Source: an uncultured Sphingobacteriaceae bacterium
Lineage (GTDB): Bacteria; Bacteroidota; Bacteroidia; Sphingobacteriales; Sphingobacteriaceae
Assembly (NCBI GenBank): GCA_946480915.1
Contig: CAMLLO010000024.1
Span: 1 to 64,000 of the forward strand
DNA length: 64,000 bases
Reading direction: 5' to 3'
The position numbers and the translations under genes are program-made. Of the stretch, positions 41,503 to 50,244 are shown piece by piece (position 1 is the first letter of the stretch; each line of letters opens with the position of its first letter). Below the pieces are notes generated by a model. The model worked only from the letters and a program-made list of their open reading frames with translations. It was not told where the DNA came from and searched no databases.

Positions 41503-41831
41503 AGTTACTTTTTGATCAAAATATTTCCTTCAGGATAGTCAAAATTCTTAACAATCATTTTCCAGAGTCTGCCCAGGTGCGTGAGTTGAAATTAGAAGGA
41601 TCAACAGATCAGGAAATCTGGAAGTTTGCAAAGGTTAATAACTATATCATTGTAAGTTTCGATGCTGATTTCTACGATTTTTCAAATTTATACGGCCATC
41701 CACCTAAAATAATCTGGTTGCGTACAGGCAACACGAAAACTCTTTATATTGCGAACCTTCTAATTCAAAAAGAAGACTTAATCAAATCATTTTTAGAAGA
41801 CGAGGAAATCTCATGCCTCGAAATCTATTAG
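41499..41831 (+). CDS. DUF5615 PIN-like protein, probable toxin
   Basis: The 110-residue protein begins MKLLFDQNISFRIVKIL, the DxN start of Mut7-C/PIN-like DUF5615 proteins, and continues with DQEIWKFAKVNNYIIVSFDADFYD and KIIWLRTGN. Acidic residues Asp6 and the FDADF aspartates are consistent with a metal-dependent nuclease site. It begins at GTG 41499 overlapping the DUF433 stop. RNase activity is inferred from the fold. The pair is inserted between argE and argH without breaking either. Confidence 0.83.
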   Translation: MKLLFDQNISFRIVKILNNHFPESAQVRELKLEGSTDQEIWKFAKVNNYIIVSFDADFYDFSNLYGHPPKIIWLRTGNTKTLYIANLLIQKEDLIKSFLEDEEISCLEIY

Positions 41832-41846
41832 TATATCGTAAATCAA

Positions 41847-43181
41847 ATGAAACTTTGGCAAAAAGATAAGCAGGTAGAAAAATCAGTAGAGACATTCACC
41901 GTTGGCAAAGACAGGGAATTGGATGCGGAAATGGCTGCCTTCGATGTGCTGGGTTCGCTTGCTCATACCCGAATGCTCGAAAGCATCAATTTACTCAGTA
42001 AAGAGGATTTAAATACGGTTCAGAAAGAATTAAAAAATATCTACAAGGAAATTGCTGAAGGTAAATTCACGATCGAAGAAGGGGTGGAAGATGTCCATTC
42101 GCAAGTAGAGTTATTGTTAACTCAGCGTATTGGCGAGGCAGGTAAAAAAATTCATAGTGGTCGTTCACGAAATGATCAGGTTTTGGTTGATTTGAAATTG
42201 TACTTCCGAAGTCAGATTCAGCGTACTGTCGAAAACACAGAGGCTTTATTTCAGCAACTCATTACCTTAAGTAATGAACACAAAGACAAACTCCTGCCGG
42301 GATATACACATTTGCAAATCGCAATGCCATCGTCTTTTGGCTTGTGGTTTGGCGCTTACGCCGAAAGCCTGGTAGACGACTTGGAAATGATGCTGGCTGC
42401 CTGGAAAGTTTGCAATAAAAATCCTCTGGGTTCTGCAGCCGGATATGGTTCATCTTTCCCGCTAAATCGTACCATGACGACAGAGTTATTGGGCTTCGAT
42501 TCCCTGAACTATAATGTAGTTTATGCTCAAATGGGACGTGGGAAAACAGAACGAATACTCGCTCAGGCTATGTCTTCTATAGCTGCAACACTTGCAAAGC
42601 TTTCGATGGATGTGACTTTGTTCATCAATCAAAACTTTAGTTTTATAAGTTTTCCAGATGAACTAACGACAGGTTCGAGCATAATGCCTCACAAGAAGAA
42701 TCCCGATGTTTTTGAGTTGATGCGCTCGCGTTGTAATAAAATTCAGGCTTTGCCAAATGAGATTGCTTTGATGACCACCAATCTACCCTCAGGTTACCAC
42801 CGTGATTTGCAGTTGCTAAAAGAAAACCTTTTCCCTGCATTTCAATCATTAAATGAATGCCTGGAGATGGCTGTCTTTATGCTTCAGAATATCTCAGTTA
42901 AAGATGATATTTTAAAAGATCCAAAATACCTTTACCTCTTTAGCGTTGAGGCGGTAAATGAAGATGTTTTAAAAGGACTGCCTTTCCGCGAAGCCTACAA
43001 AAAAGTAGGTCTCGAAATTGAGCGAGGCGAATTTAAAGCTCCGGAAAAGGTCCAGCACACTCACGAAGGCAGTATTGGAAACTTATGCAATCAGGAAATC
43101 AGCGCTGCTTTTCAGCAAACACTATCTTCATTCAATTTTAAAAAAGTAGAGCAAGCAATTCAAGAGCTTGTATCCGAATAG
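41847..43181 (+). CDS. argH: Argininosuccinate lyase
   Basis: ArgH splits argininosuccinate to arginine and fumarate. The 444-residue protein belongs to the fumarase/aspartase superfamily, with SGRSRNDQVLVDLKL, LPGYTHLQIAMPSSFG and the signature TGSSIMPHKKNPDVFEL. It starts 15 bases after the DUF5615 gene. This completes the set of pathway genes in the cluster. Confidence 0.95.
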   Translation: MKLWQKDKQVEKSVETFTVGKDRELDAEMAAFDVLGSLAHTRMLESINLLSKEDLNTVQKELKNIYKEIAEGKFTIEEGVEDVHSQVELLLTQRIGEAGKKIHSGRSRNDQVLVDLKLYFRSQIQRTVENTEALFQQLITLSNEHKDKLLPGYTHLQIAMPSSFGLWFGAYAESLVDDLEMMLAAWKVCNKNPLGSAAGYGSSFPLNRTMTTELLGFDSLNYNVVYAQMGRGKTERILAQAMSSIAATLAKLSMDVTLFINQNFSFISFPDELTTGSSIMPHKKNPDVFELMRSRCNKIQALPNEIALMTTNLPSGYHRDLQLLKENLFPAFQSLNECLEMAVFMLQNISVKDDILKDPKYLYLFSVEAVNEDVLKGLPFREAYKKVGLEIERGEFKAPEKVQHTHEGSIGNLCNQEISAAFQQTLSSFNFKKVEQAIQELVSE

Positions 43182-43193
43182 AAATACCACATT

Positions 43194-44450
43194 ATGTCAG
43201 TATCACGTTTAGCACAAAATCTTAGGGGTTCAGAAATCATAAAAATTGCCGGCGAAATAAATGAGCTGAAAAAGCAAGGACAAAACATTGTTAATTTAAC
43301 AATTGGAGATTTCGATGCTAATATATATTCCATTCCTGAAGAGCTTCAACAAGGCATCGTTAATGCATATGCAGCCCATCAAACCAATTATCCTCCTGCA
43401 GATGGGATGTTAAGTCTTCGCGAAAGTGTTAGCAGGTTTTTAAAAGATGAATTGGGATTGAGTTATGCAACAAATGAAATATTAATTTCGAGCGGTTCGA
43501 GACCGATTATTTATGCGACGTATCTTGCTTTAATTGATCCGGGGGACAAAGTTCTTTTTCCTGCACCATCCTGGAACAACAATCATTATTGCGATTTAAC
43601 CAGCGCAAATGGTGTCGCTATTTCAACAAGGGCCGAAAATAATTTCATGCCTACGGCTGATGATTTGCGCCCGCACATTTCAGGAGCAACATTGTTAGCT
43701 CTGTGCTCTCCATTAAATCCAACAGGAACAATGTTCTCAAAAAAAGATTTGGAAGAAATCTGCGACTTAGTACTTGAAGAAAACAATAAAAGAAAGGCTG
43801 GAGAAAAACCTCTTTACATCCTGTACGATCAAATTTACTCGATGCTTACTTTTGGAGACCACCAGCATTATGATCCCATAACACTCCGTCCTCAGATTAG
43901 AGATTATGTTGTTTACGTCGACGGGGCTTCAAAATGTTTCGCGGCTACCGGAGTACGTGTTGGCTGGGGCTTTGGTCCGGGTGCCGTTATCGATAAAATG
44001 CGCTCAATTGTTGGCCATATGGGAGCTTGGGCTCCTAAAGCAGAACAGGTAGCAATGGCCGAATTTTTAAAAAACAAAACTGCTGTTGATAATTATTTAA
44101 GCAATTTCAAGATCCGTGTCACCAAAAGCCTTGATACGCTTTACAAGGGCTTTCAACAACTAAAAGCCGAAGGCTTTAACGTAGATGCAATCGAACCAAT
44201 GGGAGCAATCTATCTTACCTTGAAACTCGACTATGCAGGCAAAACCACGGAAGACGGGCAAGTTTTGAAAGATAGCAACGATATTAACTTCTATCTTATA
44301 AAAGAAGCTAAAGTAGCTTTGGTGCCTTTTTCTTCGTTTGGCACCGGTCCCGAAGTAAATTGGTTCAGAGCCTCGGTAGGCGCATGTTCTGCCGAAGAAA
44401 TTGCTGCAATGATTCCACGCGTTAAAGAAGCTCTTAGTAAGTTGAAGTAG
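43194..44450 (+). CDS. Class I/II PLP-dependent aminotransferase
   Basis: The 418-residue fold-type I aminotransferase has LCSPLNPTGTMF, YILYDQIYSML and the PLP-lysine region YVDGASKCFAATGVRVGWGFGP. It resembles aspartate or aromatic aminotransferases, but the substrate cannot be fixed by sight. It starts 12 bases after argH, so it is the likely last gene of the operon; supplying glutamate or aspartate for arginine synthesis would fit. Confidence 0.88.
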   Translation: MSVSRLAQNLRGSEIIKIAGEINELKKQGQNIVNLTIGDFDANIYSIPEELQQGIVNAYAAHQTNYPPADGMLSLRESVSRFLKDELGLSYATNEILISSGSRPIIYATYLALIDPGDKVLFPAPSWNNNHYCDLTSANGVAISTRAENNFMPTADDLRPHISGATLLALCSPLNPTGTMFSKKDLEEICDLVLEENNKRKAGEKPLYILYDQIYSMLTFGDHQHYDPITLRPQIRDYVVYVDGASKCFAATGVRVGWGFGPGAVIDKMRSIVGHMGAWAPKAEQVAMAEFLKNKTAVDNYLSNFKIRVTKSLDTLYKGFQQLKAEGFNVDAIEPMGAIYLTLKLDYAGKTTEDGQVLKDSNDINFYLIKEAKVALVPFSSFGTGPEVNWFRASVGACSAEEIAAMIPRVKEALSKLK

Positions 44451-44458
44451 CATAATTT

Positions 44459-44491
44459 AACTTTCCAAAAGCTCTTTGCTTTTGGAAAGTT
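44459..44491 (+). terminator. Long hairpin at the end of the arginine operon
   Basis: A perfect 14-bp stem (44459-44472 with 44478-44491, AACTTTCCAAAAGC) closes a TCTTT loop nine bases after the aminotransferase stop. No T run follows, so it may stabilise the 3' end or act with a factor rather than as an intrinsic terminator. Confidence 0.6.
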
Positions 44492-44679
44492 CCTCAAATG
44501 TGGCATTAATTACATAAATTGAAGGGTTGGTTTTAAAAGTTGCTTCATTTTTGGTACAGTCCCTTTTATCCCTTTCGGTTTCACAAATCTGCCTGCGGCT
44601 TCCACCACAACCGGGTTTTAAATCAGAAACCTTTCTTCATCCAGAACCTTATCTCCTCTCAATTCAAACATTTTTACAC

Positions 44680-44705
44680 TTGGTGTGTTCAAAATAGTAC
44701 ACCAA
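44680..44705. promoter_or_regulatory. Inverted repeat before the small lipoprotein gene
   Basis: TTGGTGT (44680-44686) and ACACCAA (44699-44705) are perfect inverted 7-mers 12 bp apart, ending ten bases before the ATG. This could be an operator or a 5' mRNA hairpin. The rest of 44492-44679 shows nothing recognisable. Confidence 0.35.
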
Positions 44706-44715
44706 TTATAATAAA

Positions 44716-44937
44716 ATGAAATCCTTTAAAATTTATTTTTTGACTCTACTAATGCCTTTAGCGTTACTAGCAAGCTCGTGTTCAAATAAGTCTGCAAACG
44801 CAGATGAACCTGAAGTTGAAACGATGGACTCCATTTCAAAGGGGCTTGATCACAGTACTGAAGCTCTTGAAGATCAGGCTAAAAAGGTCGAAGCTTCATT
44901 GGAAAAAGTTGATAAAGAATTTGAAACTGCTCAATAA
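44716..44937 (+). CDS. Small lipoprotein, coiled-coil
   Basis: This 73-residue protein has a lipoprotein signal peptide (LLASSC, Cys22) followed by an acidic helical segment (ISKGLDHSTEALEDQAKKVEA) likely to form a coiled coil. It is reminiscent in size of Lpp-like lipoproteins, but no family match is evident. It is six bases before the next secreted protein and is probably co-expressed with it. Confidence 0.65.
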   Translation: MKSFKIYFLTLLMPLALLASSCSNKSANADEPEVETMDSISKGLDHSTEALEDQAKKVEASLEKVDKEFETAQ

Positions 44938-44943
44938 AAGATC

Positions 44944-45780
44944 ATGAAAAAAAAGAATATTTTAAGGATCGCTATCCTTCCATTAATGGTTTTTGCAGCT
45001 CTTGCTTTCACAAATCTGCAGCCTAAGAAAGACAATACTAAAAAAGAAAATAGATCACAAGAGCAGGGTAATGAGAAAGGAAAAGGTGAAGATCACCATG
45101 AGAAAAATAACGACCGAGCCCACGGAAATAGTAACCAGGCAAAAAACCAGGGAAATAAAGAAATAAAAAATTCAGGAAAGGATAATAATAACCCCGATAA
45201 AGCGCAGCAACACTCCAGAAAAGATGTTAGTAATGCGGCAAATAGAGATGTTTATCGTGGCAATGGTAATAGTAAAAACAAGAACGGAAATCGGGACGCA
45301 GATATTGACTGGAATTTGGGAGATTTTAAAAATAGAAAACATCCAAAAGATCAGAAGAAAGTAACAATTTGTCACCATCCTTCAGAAGGAGATTCAAATA
45401 ACGGAGTAACTATTAGTGTTTCTGAAAATGCCTTACAGGCCCATTTGAACCACGGCGACCAAAGGGGAAATTGCAATATTAATTATTCTGATCGCTGGTC
45501 GGACAGATACGTTAAATCAAGAGAGAATGTTTATAACAGATACGAACAAACCTGGGAAACAATGTCCTACAGCGAGGCGCTTCTAAGATTAGCGGCAGAT
45601 AAGCTTCTGGGTATAAGATCTAATCTGGATAGAAGCAGATCAACTTTAACATCTGATGAAATAGAGCGTCGTGAGGCCCTTATTATGGATCTTCAAAACA
45701 ATGTATATTCTCTCGAAAATCAGTTAGGGCAAACAAGGCAACAGCTTGATTCTGATGTGAATATTATTATTAAATTATAA
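44944..45780 (+). CDS. Secreted protein with Asn/Lys-rich region and VTICHH...HLNHGD motif
   Basis: The 278-residue protein has a signal peptide (about 1-24), a low-complexity Asn/Lys/Gly/His region (about 28-135), and then the motif VTICHHPSEG, followed by ISVSENALQAHLNHGD and a closing Cys (GNC). This Cys/His motif recurs in extracellular Bacteroidota proteins, often at the ends of large surface proteins, and may bind metal. A C-terminal helical domain of about 85 residues (LLRLAADKLLGIRSNLDRSR) follows. The function is unknown. Confidence 0.6.
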   Translation: MKKKNILRIAILPLMVFAALAFTNLQPKKDNTKKENRSQEQGNEKGKGEDHHEKNNDRAHGNSNQAKNQGNKEIKNSGKDNNNPDKAQQHSRKDVSNAANRDVYRGNGNSKNKNGNRDADIDWNLGDFKNRKHPKDQKKVTICHHPSEGDSNNGVTISVSENALQAHLNHGDQRGNCNINYSDRWSDRYVKSRENVYNRYEQTWETMSYSEALLRLAADKLLGIRSNLDRSRSTLTSDEIERREALIMDLQNNVYSLENQLGQTRQQLDSDVNIIIKL

Positions 45781-45791
45781 TTGCTGCCAAG

Positions 45792-45836
45792 CAGAAATCC
45801 GATAATGCGTAGGCGCGTTATCGGATTTCTGTTTAA
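45792..45836. terminator. Bidirectional terminator
   Basis: A perfect 14-bp stem, CAGAAATCCGATAA (45792-45805) with TTATCGGATTTCTG (45818-45831), lies between convergent genes and is followed by a T-containing tract. Confidence 0.8.
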
Positions 45837-45848
45837 TAAATAGCTGGT

Positions 45849-46565
45849 TTAAGCTGCAGTAGAAATGTGCTTCACCAAACTCCTTTTTGCCAGAGGCAAG
45901 AGAGTTTGCTCCAAAGGGAAAGTAATATCGCTTTCTATATGATACACAGCCGGATTAGGAAACTCCCTTCTGCTCAAAATCAAATCATTTTTAATGGCTT
46001 CAGGAGTGTAAATGAAAGTTCTTGCGTAGCTTGTAATAAAAGCTGTGTTTATTCCCCGGTACTTTTCATCCTTGCTTTCAAAAATCGTAACCTGATATTC
46101 GTAAACATGAGTAGTCTTTTCTTCCCCGTTTCTTAGTAAAAGATAGCCCTGGTATGGATATAGAGGCATCAGTCCTATTGGCTCTATACTTAGCCGGCTT
46201 TCAACAAATTCATAAATCTCTTTCCCTTCCCGAATAGCAGGATTAAGCTTGTTTAAAGAAAAGCTGATAATGGTTTCAATTTCCTGCATTAAGGAATCAT
46301 CTTTTACCATTTTTTCATAGGTAAGTTTAACGGCTTCTATATCTGCATGAGATAGACGCTCAGGAAAAGCCTTTTGAAGTGCCGATTTGTTCTCTTTAAA
46401 TTTTAGAAGATTATTATAATGAAAAACTAAATCATTTAAATCGGGATATAACTTCGTTTTATGGAAATGATGATTGATCTGTTGCAGATAAGCGAGCAGC
46501 TGATATTTTTTACGTTCGAAATCTACCGAGCCTTCAATAAACCAGTTTACACTTAATGTTTTCAT
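45849..46565 (-). CDS. Conserved-looking hypothetical protein, 238 residues
   Basis: I do not recognise this protein. It is soluble, with no signal peptide or membrane segment. The N-terminal half is helical (FERKKYQLLAYLQQINHHFHKT) and the C-terminal half is beta-rich (GLMPLYPYQGYLLLRNGEE, VYEYQVTIFESKDEKYRGI, FITSYARTF). It ends SDITFPLEQTLLPLAKRSLVKHIS. Codon usage is like its neighbours. It has its own terminator and is divergent from the RsmI-like gene. Confidence 0.7.
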   Translation of the reverse strand: MKTLSVNWFIEGSVDFERKKYQLLAYLQQINHHFHKTKLYPDLNDLVFHYNNLLKFKENKSALQKAFPERLSHADIEAVKLTYEKMVKDDSLMQEIETIISFSLNKLNPAIREGKEIYEFVESRLSIEPIGLMPLYPYQGYLLLRNGEEKTTHVYEYQVTIFESKDEKYRGINTAFITSYARTFIYTPEAIKNDLILSRREFPNPAVYHIESDITFPLEQTLLPLAKRSLVKHISTAA

Positions 46566-46647
46566 ATACTTATTGATTTAACGATTAATAAAGATTACGT
46601 TGATTAGTACATTCAGTGTAATAATATAAATCTGTGTAATCTTTTGA

Positions 46648-46655
46648 TAAATTTG
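46648..46655 (+). promoter_or_regulatory. -7 promoter box (TAAATTTG) of the RsmI-like gene
   Basis: TAAATTTG matches TAnnTTTG and ends five bases (CAAGA) before the ATG at 46661, predicting a leaderless mRNA. Confidence 0.45.
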
Positions 46656-46660
46656 CAAGA

Positions 46661-47368
46661 ATGCCTAAAGGAACATTATTTCTAATTCCGGTGCCTTTAG
46701 CCGAAAATTCGGCTGACAAGGTCCTTACAAACTACCAGTTCAAACTTATTAACAATCTTACCACCTATATAGTTGAGAACGAAAAAACTGCCCGTTTCTG
46801 GTTAAAGAACATGGGATTAAAAATTCCGCAGAGCGAGTTAGTAATTCATGTGTACGGTAAACATTCAGAAAAGGTTGACATGCGCAGTTATTTTATGGAG
46901 TTGGAAAGTGGTAAAGACGTAGGGTTGATGAGCGAAGCTGGTTGTCCGGCTGTAGCCGATCCCGGATCTGATATCGTTGCAGAAGCGCACCGCAGAGGTA
47001 TTAAAGTAGTTCCGATGGTTGGTCCAAGCTCCATTTTACTGGCACTAATGGCTTCTGGATTTAACGGACAAAGCTTCGCATTTCACGGTTATTTGCCGAT
47101 TGATAAGGCACAACGAAGCAAACGAATCAAAGAGCTCGAAAACATCGCCGAAAGGCATAATCAAACTCAGATATTTATTGAAACCCCTTTCAGGAACAAT
47201 CAAATTCTCGAAGATATTTTGAAAACCTGTAATGCCCGTACACGCTTATGCGTGGCCTGCAACGTTACAGCAGAAGATGAACAAATCATATCTCAACCCA
47301 TCGAACAATGGCGCAAAAAAAAGGTTGACTTTCATAAAAAGCCTGCAATCTTTTTGATATGTAAATGA
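46661..47368 (+). CDS. Tetrapyrrole-methylase-family SAM-dependent methyltransferase (RsmI-like paralogue)
   Basis: The 235-residue protein resembles RsmI, which 2'-O-methylates C1402 of 16S rRNA, in the motifs GTLFLIPVPLAE, VGLMSEAGCPAVADPGSDIV, VVPMVGPSSILLALMASGFNGQ and the C-terminal FIETPFRNNQILEDIL. The start differs from classic RsmI (usually a GxLYxVxTPIGN-type motif), and the IENEKTARFWLK-like region is typical of the divergent Bacteroidota paralogue. The RNA target is therefore uncertain. It overlaps the monooxygenase gene by four bases. Confidence 0.82.
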   Translation: MPKGTLFLIPVPLAENSADKVLTNYQFKLINNLTTYIVENEKTARFWLKNMGLKIPQSELVIHVYGKHSEKVDMRSYFMELESGKDVGLMSEAGCPAVADPGSDIVAEAHRRGIKVVPMVGPSSILLALMASGFNGQSFAFHGYLPIDKAQRSKRIKELENIAERHNQTQIFIETPFRNNQILEDILKTCNARTRLCVACNVTAEDEQIISQPIEQWRKKKVDFHKKPAIFLICK

Positions 47369-48957
47369 ATTTCTTGCCTTCACATAGTTCTGTAATTATT
47401 GTAGGAGCGGGACCATCAGGCCTTATGATGGCCGCACAGCTTCTTCGGTTCGGCATTCAGCCGATTATCATTGATTCAAAAACTGAATTGAACAAAGAGT
47501 CGAGAGCATTAGCCGTACAGGCACGTTCTCTTGAAATCTTTAGGCAAATGAGTCTTGAAGAAGCCGCCTTGAAAGAAGGAAATATAGCAAAAGGATTAAT
47601 TCTTCATTTGGAGACAGAAGAGATTGCACAAATTAATTTATCGAATATTGGTGCTGGGGAAAGTCCGTTCCCTTATGTGTTGATTCTTGAGCAAAGTAAA
47701 ACAGAGCGTATCTTAGTAGATTATCTCACCTCCCATACCTGCCCTATTTATTGGAACACTCAATTGATTGATGTTCATCAAACAGATAAGATCGCCACTA
47801 TTAAAATCATTCGAAATGGCACAGAGGAAATCATTAGTTGCGATTGGCTTATCGGAGCTGATGGGTCTTCAAGTAGAGTTCGGAAAAGTTTGAATATTGC
47901 GTTTAGCGGAGGAACCTATAAGCATAAGTTCTTTTTAGCAGACGTTAAGTTTCGACAAGGTATTTCGGCGGATGCCGTTAGAGCCTTTTTTACAGAGAAT
48001 GGCTTTACTGCCGTTTTCCCCATGCACGATTCCAACTACCGTTTTATAGGTATTTTACCTCAAGCATTATCGGATAAACCTGATCTTTCCTTCGACGATT
48101 TAAGGCCCTATTTAACGTATAGTCTGGGTTTTTCGATGACAGAGCAATGCTGTAACTGGTTTTCGATTTATCAGGTACATCATCGAATGGCAGAACGGTT
48201 TAAAACTCAGCGATGTTTTTTAATCGGCGATGCAGCACATATACATTCTCCTGCAGGAGGACAAGGAATGAATACCGGACTGCAGGACGCTTATAACCTT
48301 GCATGGAAACTCGCAGGGGTAATCGGTCAGAAATACTCTGAACTTATTCTAGATAGTTATGCGGAAGAGAGAATGCCGGTTGCCAAAAAACTATTAAAAA
48401 CTACCGACAAACTTTTTACTTTAATCGTCGGGCAAAACTGGTTGATCAGAAAAATTCGGAAATTACTTCTGCCTTTATTCAGAAATAAAAGAATGAAAAA
48501 TGCTTCGTTAAACAAAGCAATCTTTGGCCTTATTTCTCAGACAGCTTTGAATTACCGGCAAAGTCTGCTCTCACTTCATCATAGTGTTGCAAAGAAAATT
48601 AAAGCCGGCGACCGGCTTCCTTACATCAAATTTTACGATGAGAAGTTAAAACAAGAAACGGATTTGCACGACTGGTGTAAAACTATTGGCTTTACTTTAA
48701 TCATCATCGGACAGTTAAGTCAGCGCGATGTATTGGCGGTAGCTAAATGGATAAAACTAACCTATCCTAACGGCCTCAAATTTTTTTATTTGCCTCCGTC
48801 TAAGCGTAATGAGCATGTGTTTGACTCTTTTGAGATAAGAGAAAACGGCCGGAAAGCTATAGTAGTAAGGCCGGATATGTATATAGGGTATATGAATGAT
48901 GCAGTGGATGTTGAACTGATTGGAGGTTATTTAAAAGAGAATCTCAGTTGGGTTTAA
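47365..48957 (+). CDS. FAD-dependent aromatic-ring-hydroxylase-like monooxygenase
   Basis: The 530-residue flavoprotein has a dinucleotide-binding motif VIIVGAGPSGLMMAAQLL (10-27), the DG motif WLIGADGSSSRVRK and the FAD ribityl motif FLIGDAAHIHSPAGGQGMN. These place it in the PHBH / PheA-TfdB group. A C-terminal thioredoxin-like region (about 410-530), as in phenol hydroxylases, lacks obvious redox cysteines. The substrate is unknown. The ATGA overlap with the methyltransferase shows translational coupling, and only three bases separate it from the convergent miaE gene. Confidence 0.87.
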   Translation: MNFLPSHSSVIIVGAGPSGLMMAAQLLRFGIQPIIIDSKTELNKESRALAVQARSLEIFRQMSLEEAALKEGNIAKGLILHLETEEIAQINLSNIGAGESPFPYVLILEQSKTERILVDYLTSHTCPIYWNTQLIDVHQTDKIATIKIIRNGTEEIISCDWLIGADGSSSRVRKSLNIAFSGGTYKHKFFLADVKFRQGISADAVRAFFTENGFTAVFPMHDSNYRFIGILPQALSDKPDLSFDDLRPYLTYSLGFSMTEQCCNWFSIYQVHHRMAERFKTQRCFLIGDAAHIHSPAGGQGMNTGLQDAYNLAWKLAGVIGQKYSELILDSYAEERMPVAKKLLKTTDKLFTLIVGQNWLIRKIRKLLLPLFRNKRMKNASLNKAIFGLISQTALNYRQSLLSLHHSVAKKIKAGDRLPYIKFYDEKLKQETDLHDWCKTIGFTLIIIGQLSQRDVLAVAKWIKLTYPNGLKFFYLPPSKRNEHVFDSFEIRENGRKAIVVRPDMYIGYMNDAVDVELIGGYLKENLSWV

Positions 48958-48960
48958 TAA

Positions 48961-49563
48961 TCACCCGTGTATCGTTTCACTCTTTCCATAATTTTGAATC
49001 ACCCTAGCTTCGTATTCAAGCAATTCATTCCATCTTTTATCGACATCAATAGTTTCGGCATATTTTTTGGCCATTTTAATAAACATGGCGTAGTGACCAG
49101 CCTCGCTTATCATAAGCTCGTGGTAGAATGCCGATAACCGTTCGTCATTGATATGTTCTGATAATACTTTAAAGCGCTCGCAACTTCTGGCTTCAATCAT
49201 GGCAGAAAACAACAGACGATCGATTAATTGAGCCTCTCTGCCACCGCCTTTTATTACAAATTTCGCTAATTCGTTAACGTAGTTATCCTTGCGTTCTCTT
49301 CCGAGGACAAAGCCTCGTTCTAAAATGATATCATGAACCCGCTTAAAATGATCTATTTCTTCACGAACCAGATCCGCCATTTCCTGAACCAAATCAGAAA
49401 GGTTCGGGTTCTGAACAATTAGGGTGATAGCATTGCTCGCCGCCTTTTGTTCGCAAAAAGCATGATCGGTAAGAATTTCTTCAATATTGCTCTCCACGAC
49501 ATTCTTAACCCATTTCGGATCTGTTGGGAGTTTCAGCTTAAGGATGGTTTTATCGGTGCTCAC
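48961..49563 (-). CDS. miaE: tRNA-(ms2io6A) hydroxylase MiaE
   Basis: MiaE hydroxylates the isopentenyl side chain of ms2i6A37 in tRNA using a non-heme diiron centre. The 200-residue protein shows the ferritin-like ligands spread over DHAFCEQKAAS, VREEIDHFKRVH, IEARSCERF and SEAGHYAMF. It starts at GTG 49563, four bases after a TATATTTG box. Its stop is three bases from the convergent monooxygenase stop, so the transcripts overlap unless termination is very tight. Confidence 0.92.
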   Translation of the reverse strand: MSTDKTILKLKLPTDPKWVKNVVESNIEEILTDHAFCEQKAASNAITLIVQNPNLSDLVQEMADLVREEIDHFKRVHDIILERGFVLGRERKDNYVNELAKFVIKGGGREAQLIDRLLFSAMIEARSCERFKVLSEHINDERLSAFYHELMISEAGHYAMFIKMAKKYAETIDVDKRWNELLEYEARVIQNYGKSETIHG

Positions 49564-49567
49564 ACCA

Positions 49568-49575
49568 CAAATATA
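49568..49575 (-). promoter_or_regulatory. -7 promoter box (TATATTTG) of miaE
   Basis: TATATTTG on the minus strand ends four bases (TGGT) before the GTG start, predicting a leaderless mRNA. No -33 element is obvious. Confidence 0.45.
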
Positions 49576-49593
49576 AATACTTGATCAGCGGTT

Positions 49594-50166
49594 TTAACGA
49601 TATAAATTTTTAGAATCTATAAACTCTAAAACTGAATCAGGCACGAAAAACTGCACATTTTTTCCTGTTAAAATAGATTTTCTGATAAACGTAGATGAAA
49701 TTTCCATTAAAGGAGTATCAGAAATTGTTATTGAAGGATGTGATGCTAGTTCAATATTTTCAAACCCCGGACGGGGATAGACCAGTATTTTATAATCCTG
49801 AAGAAGTAATTCGTAATTCTTCCACTTTTTTAATGACTTTAAATTGTCCGAACCCATTATCAATGTAAACTGATGCTCAGGATAACGTTCTTTCAAATGA
49901 GTTAACGTATCTATGGTATAGGACGGCTGCGACAGTTTAAACTCAATATCGCTCACCTTGATACGATCGGCACTTTCCGTAGCAAGTTTTGCCATTTCGA
50001 GCCTGTCGTACATGTTCACCAGATCGCTTTTGTTTTTTAGAGGGTTATGAGGTGACACAACCAGCCAAACCTGATCCAAAGACGTATAATGAGCTATATA
50101 GTTGGCAATAATTAAGTGCCCTGTATGAATAGGATTAAATGAACCGAAGAAGAGACCAATTTGCAT
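49594..50166 (-). CDS. nadD: Nicotinate-nucleotide adenylyltransferase
   Basis: NadD adenylates nicotinate mononucleotide in NAD synthesis. The 190-residue protein has the nucleotidyltransferase motif GLFFGSFNPIHTGHL (HxGH at His18-His21), VSPHNPLKNK, IMGSDNLKSLKKW and MEISSTFIRKSI. The length and order match the family. It is downstream of gmk on the same strand, with a heptad repeat array between them. Confidence 0.94.
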   Translation of the reverse strand: MQIGLFFGSFNPIHTGHLIIANYIAHYTSLDQVWLVVSPHNPLKNKSDLVNMYDRLEMAKLATESADRIKVSDIEFKLSQPSYTIDTLTHLKERYPEHQFTLIMGSDNLKSLKKWKNYELLLQDYKILVYPRPGFENIELASHPSITISDTPLMEISSTFIRKSILTGKNVQFFVPDSVLEFIDSKNLYR

Positions 50167-50171
50167 CTGAA

Positions 50172-50206
50172 AGATATTAGATGTGAGGCATTAGATTTGA
50201 GATCAA
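50172..50206. repeat. Heptad array, AGATNTN family
   Basis: Five contiguous 7-bp words start at 50172, 50179, 50186, 50193 and 50200 (AGATATT, AGATGTG, AGGCATT, AGATTTG, AGATCAA), beginning six bases upstream of the nadD start. I see no clear inverted partner in the rest of the gap (50207-50244). Confidence 0.7.
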
Positions 50207-50244
50207 CCAAGTTTCATATTCATCCATTAGCAATAAACAGGAAG

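Noticed and set aside
46661..47368. Canonical RsmI assignment
   Set aside because: The N-terminal motif and length differ from RsmI of the standard type, so I left the target RNA and gene symbol open.
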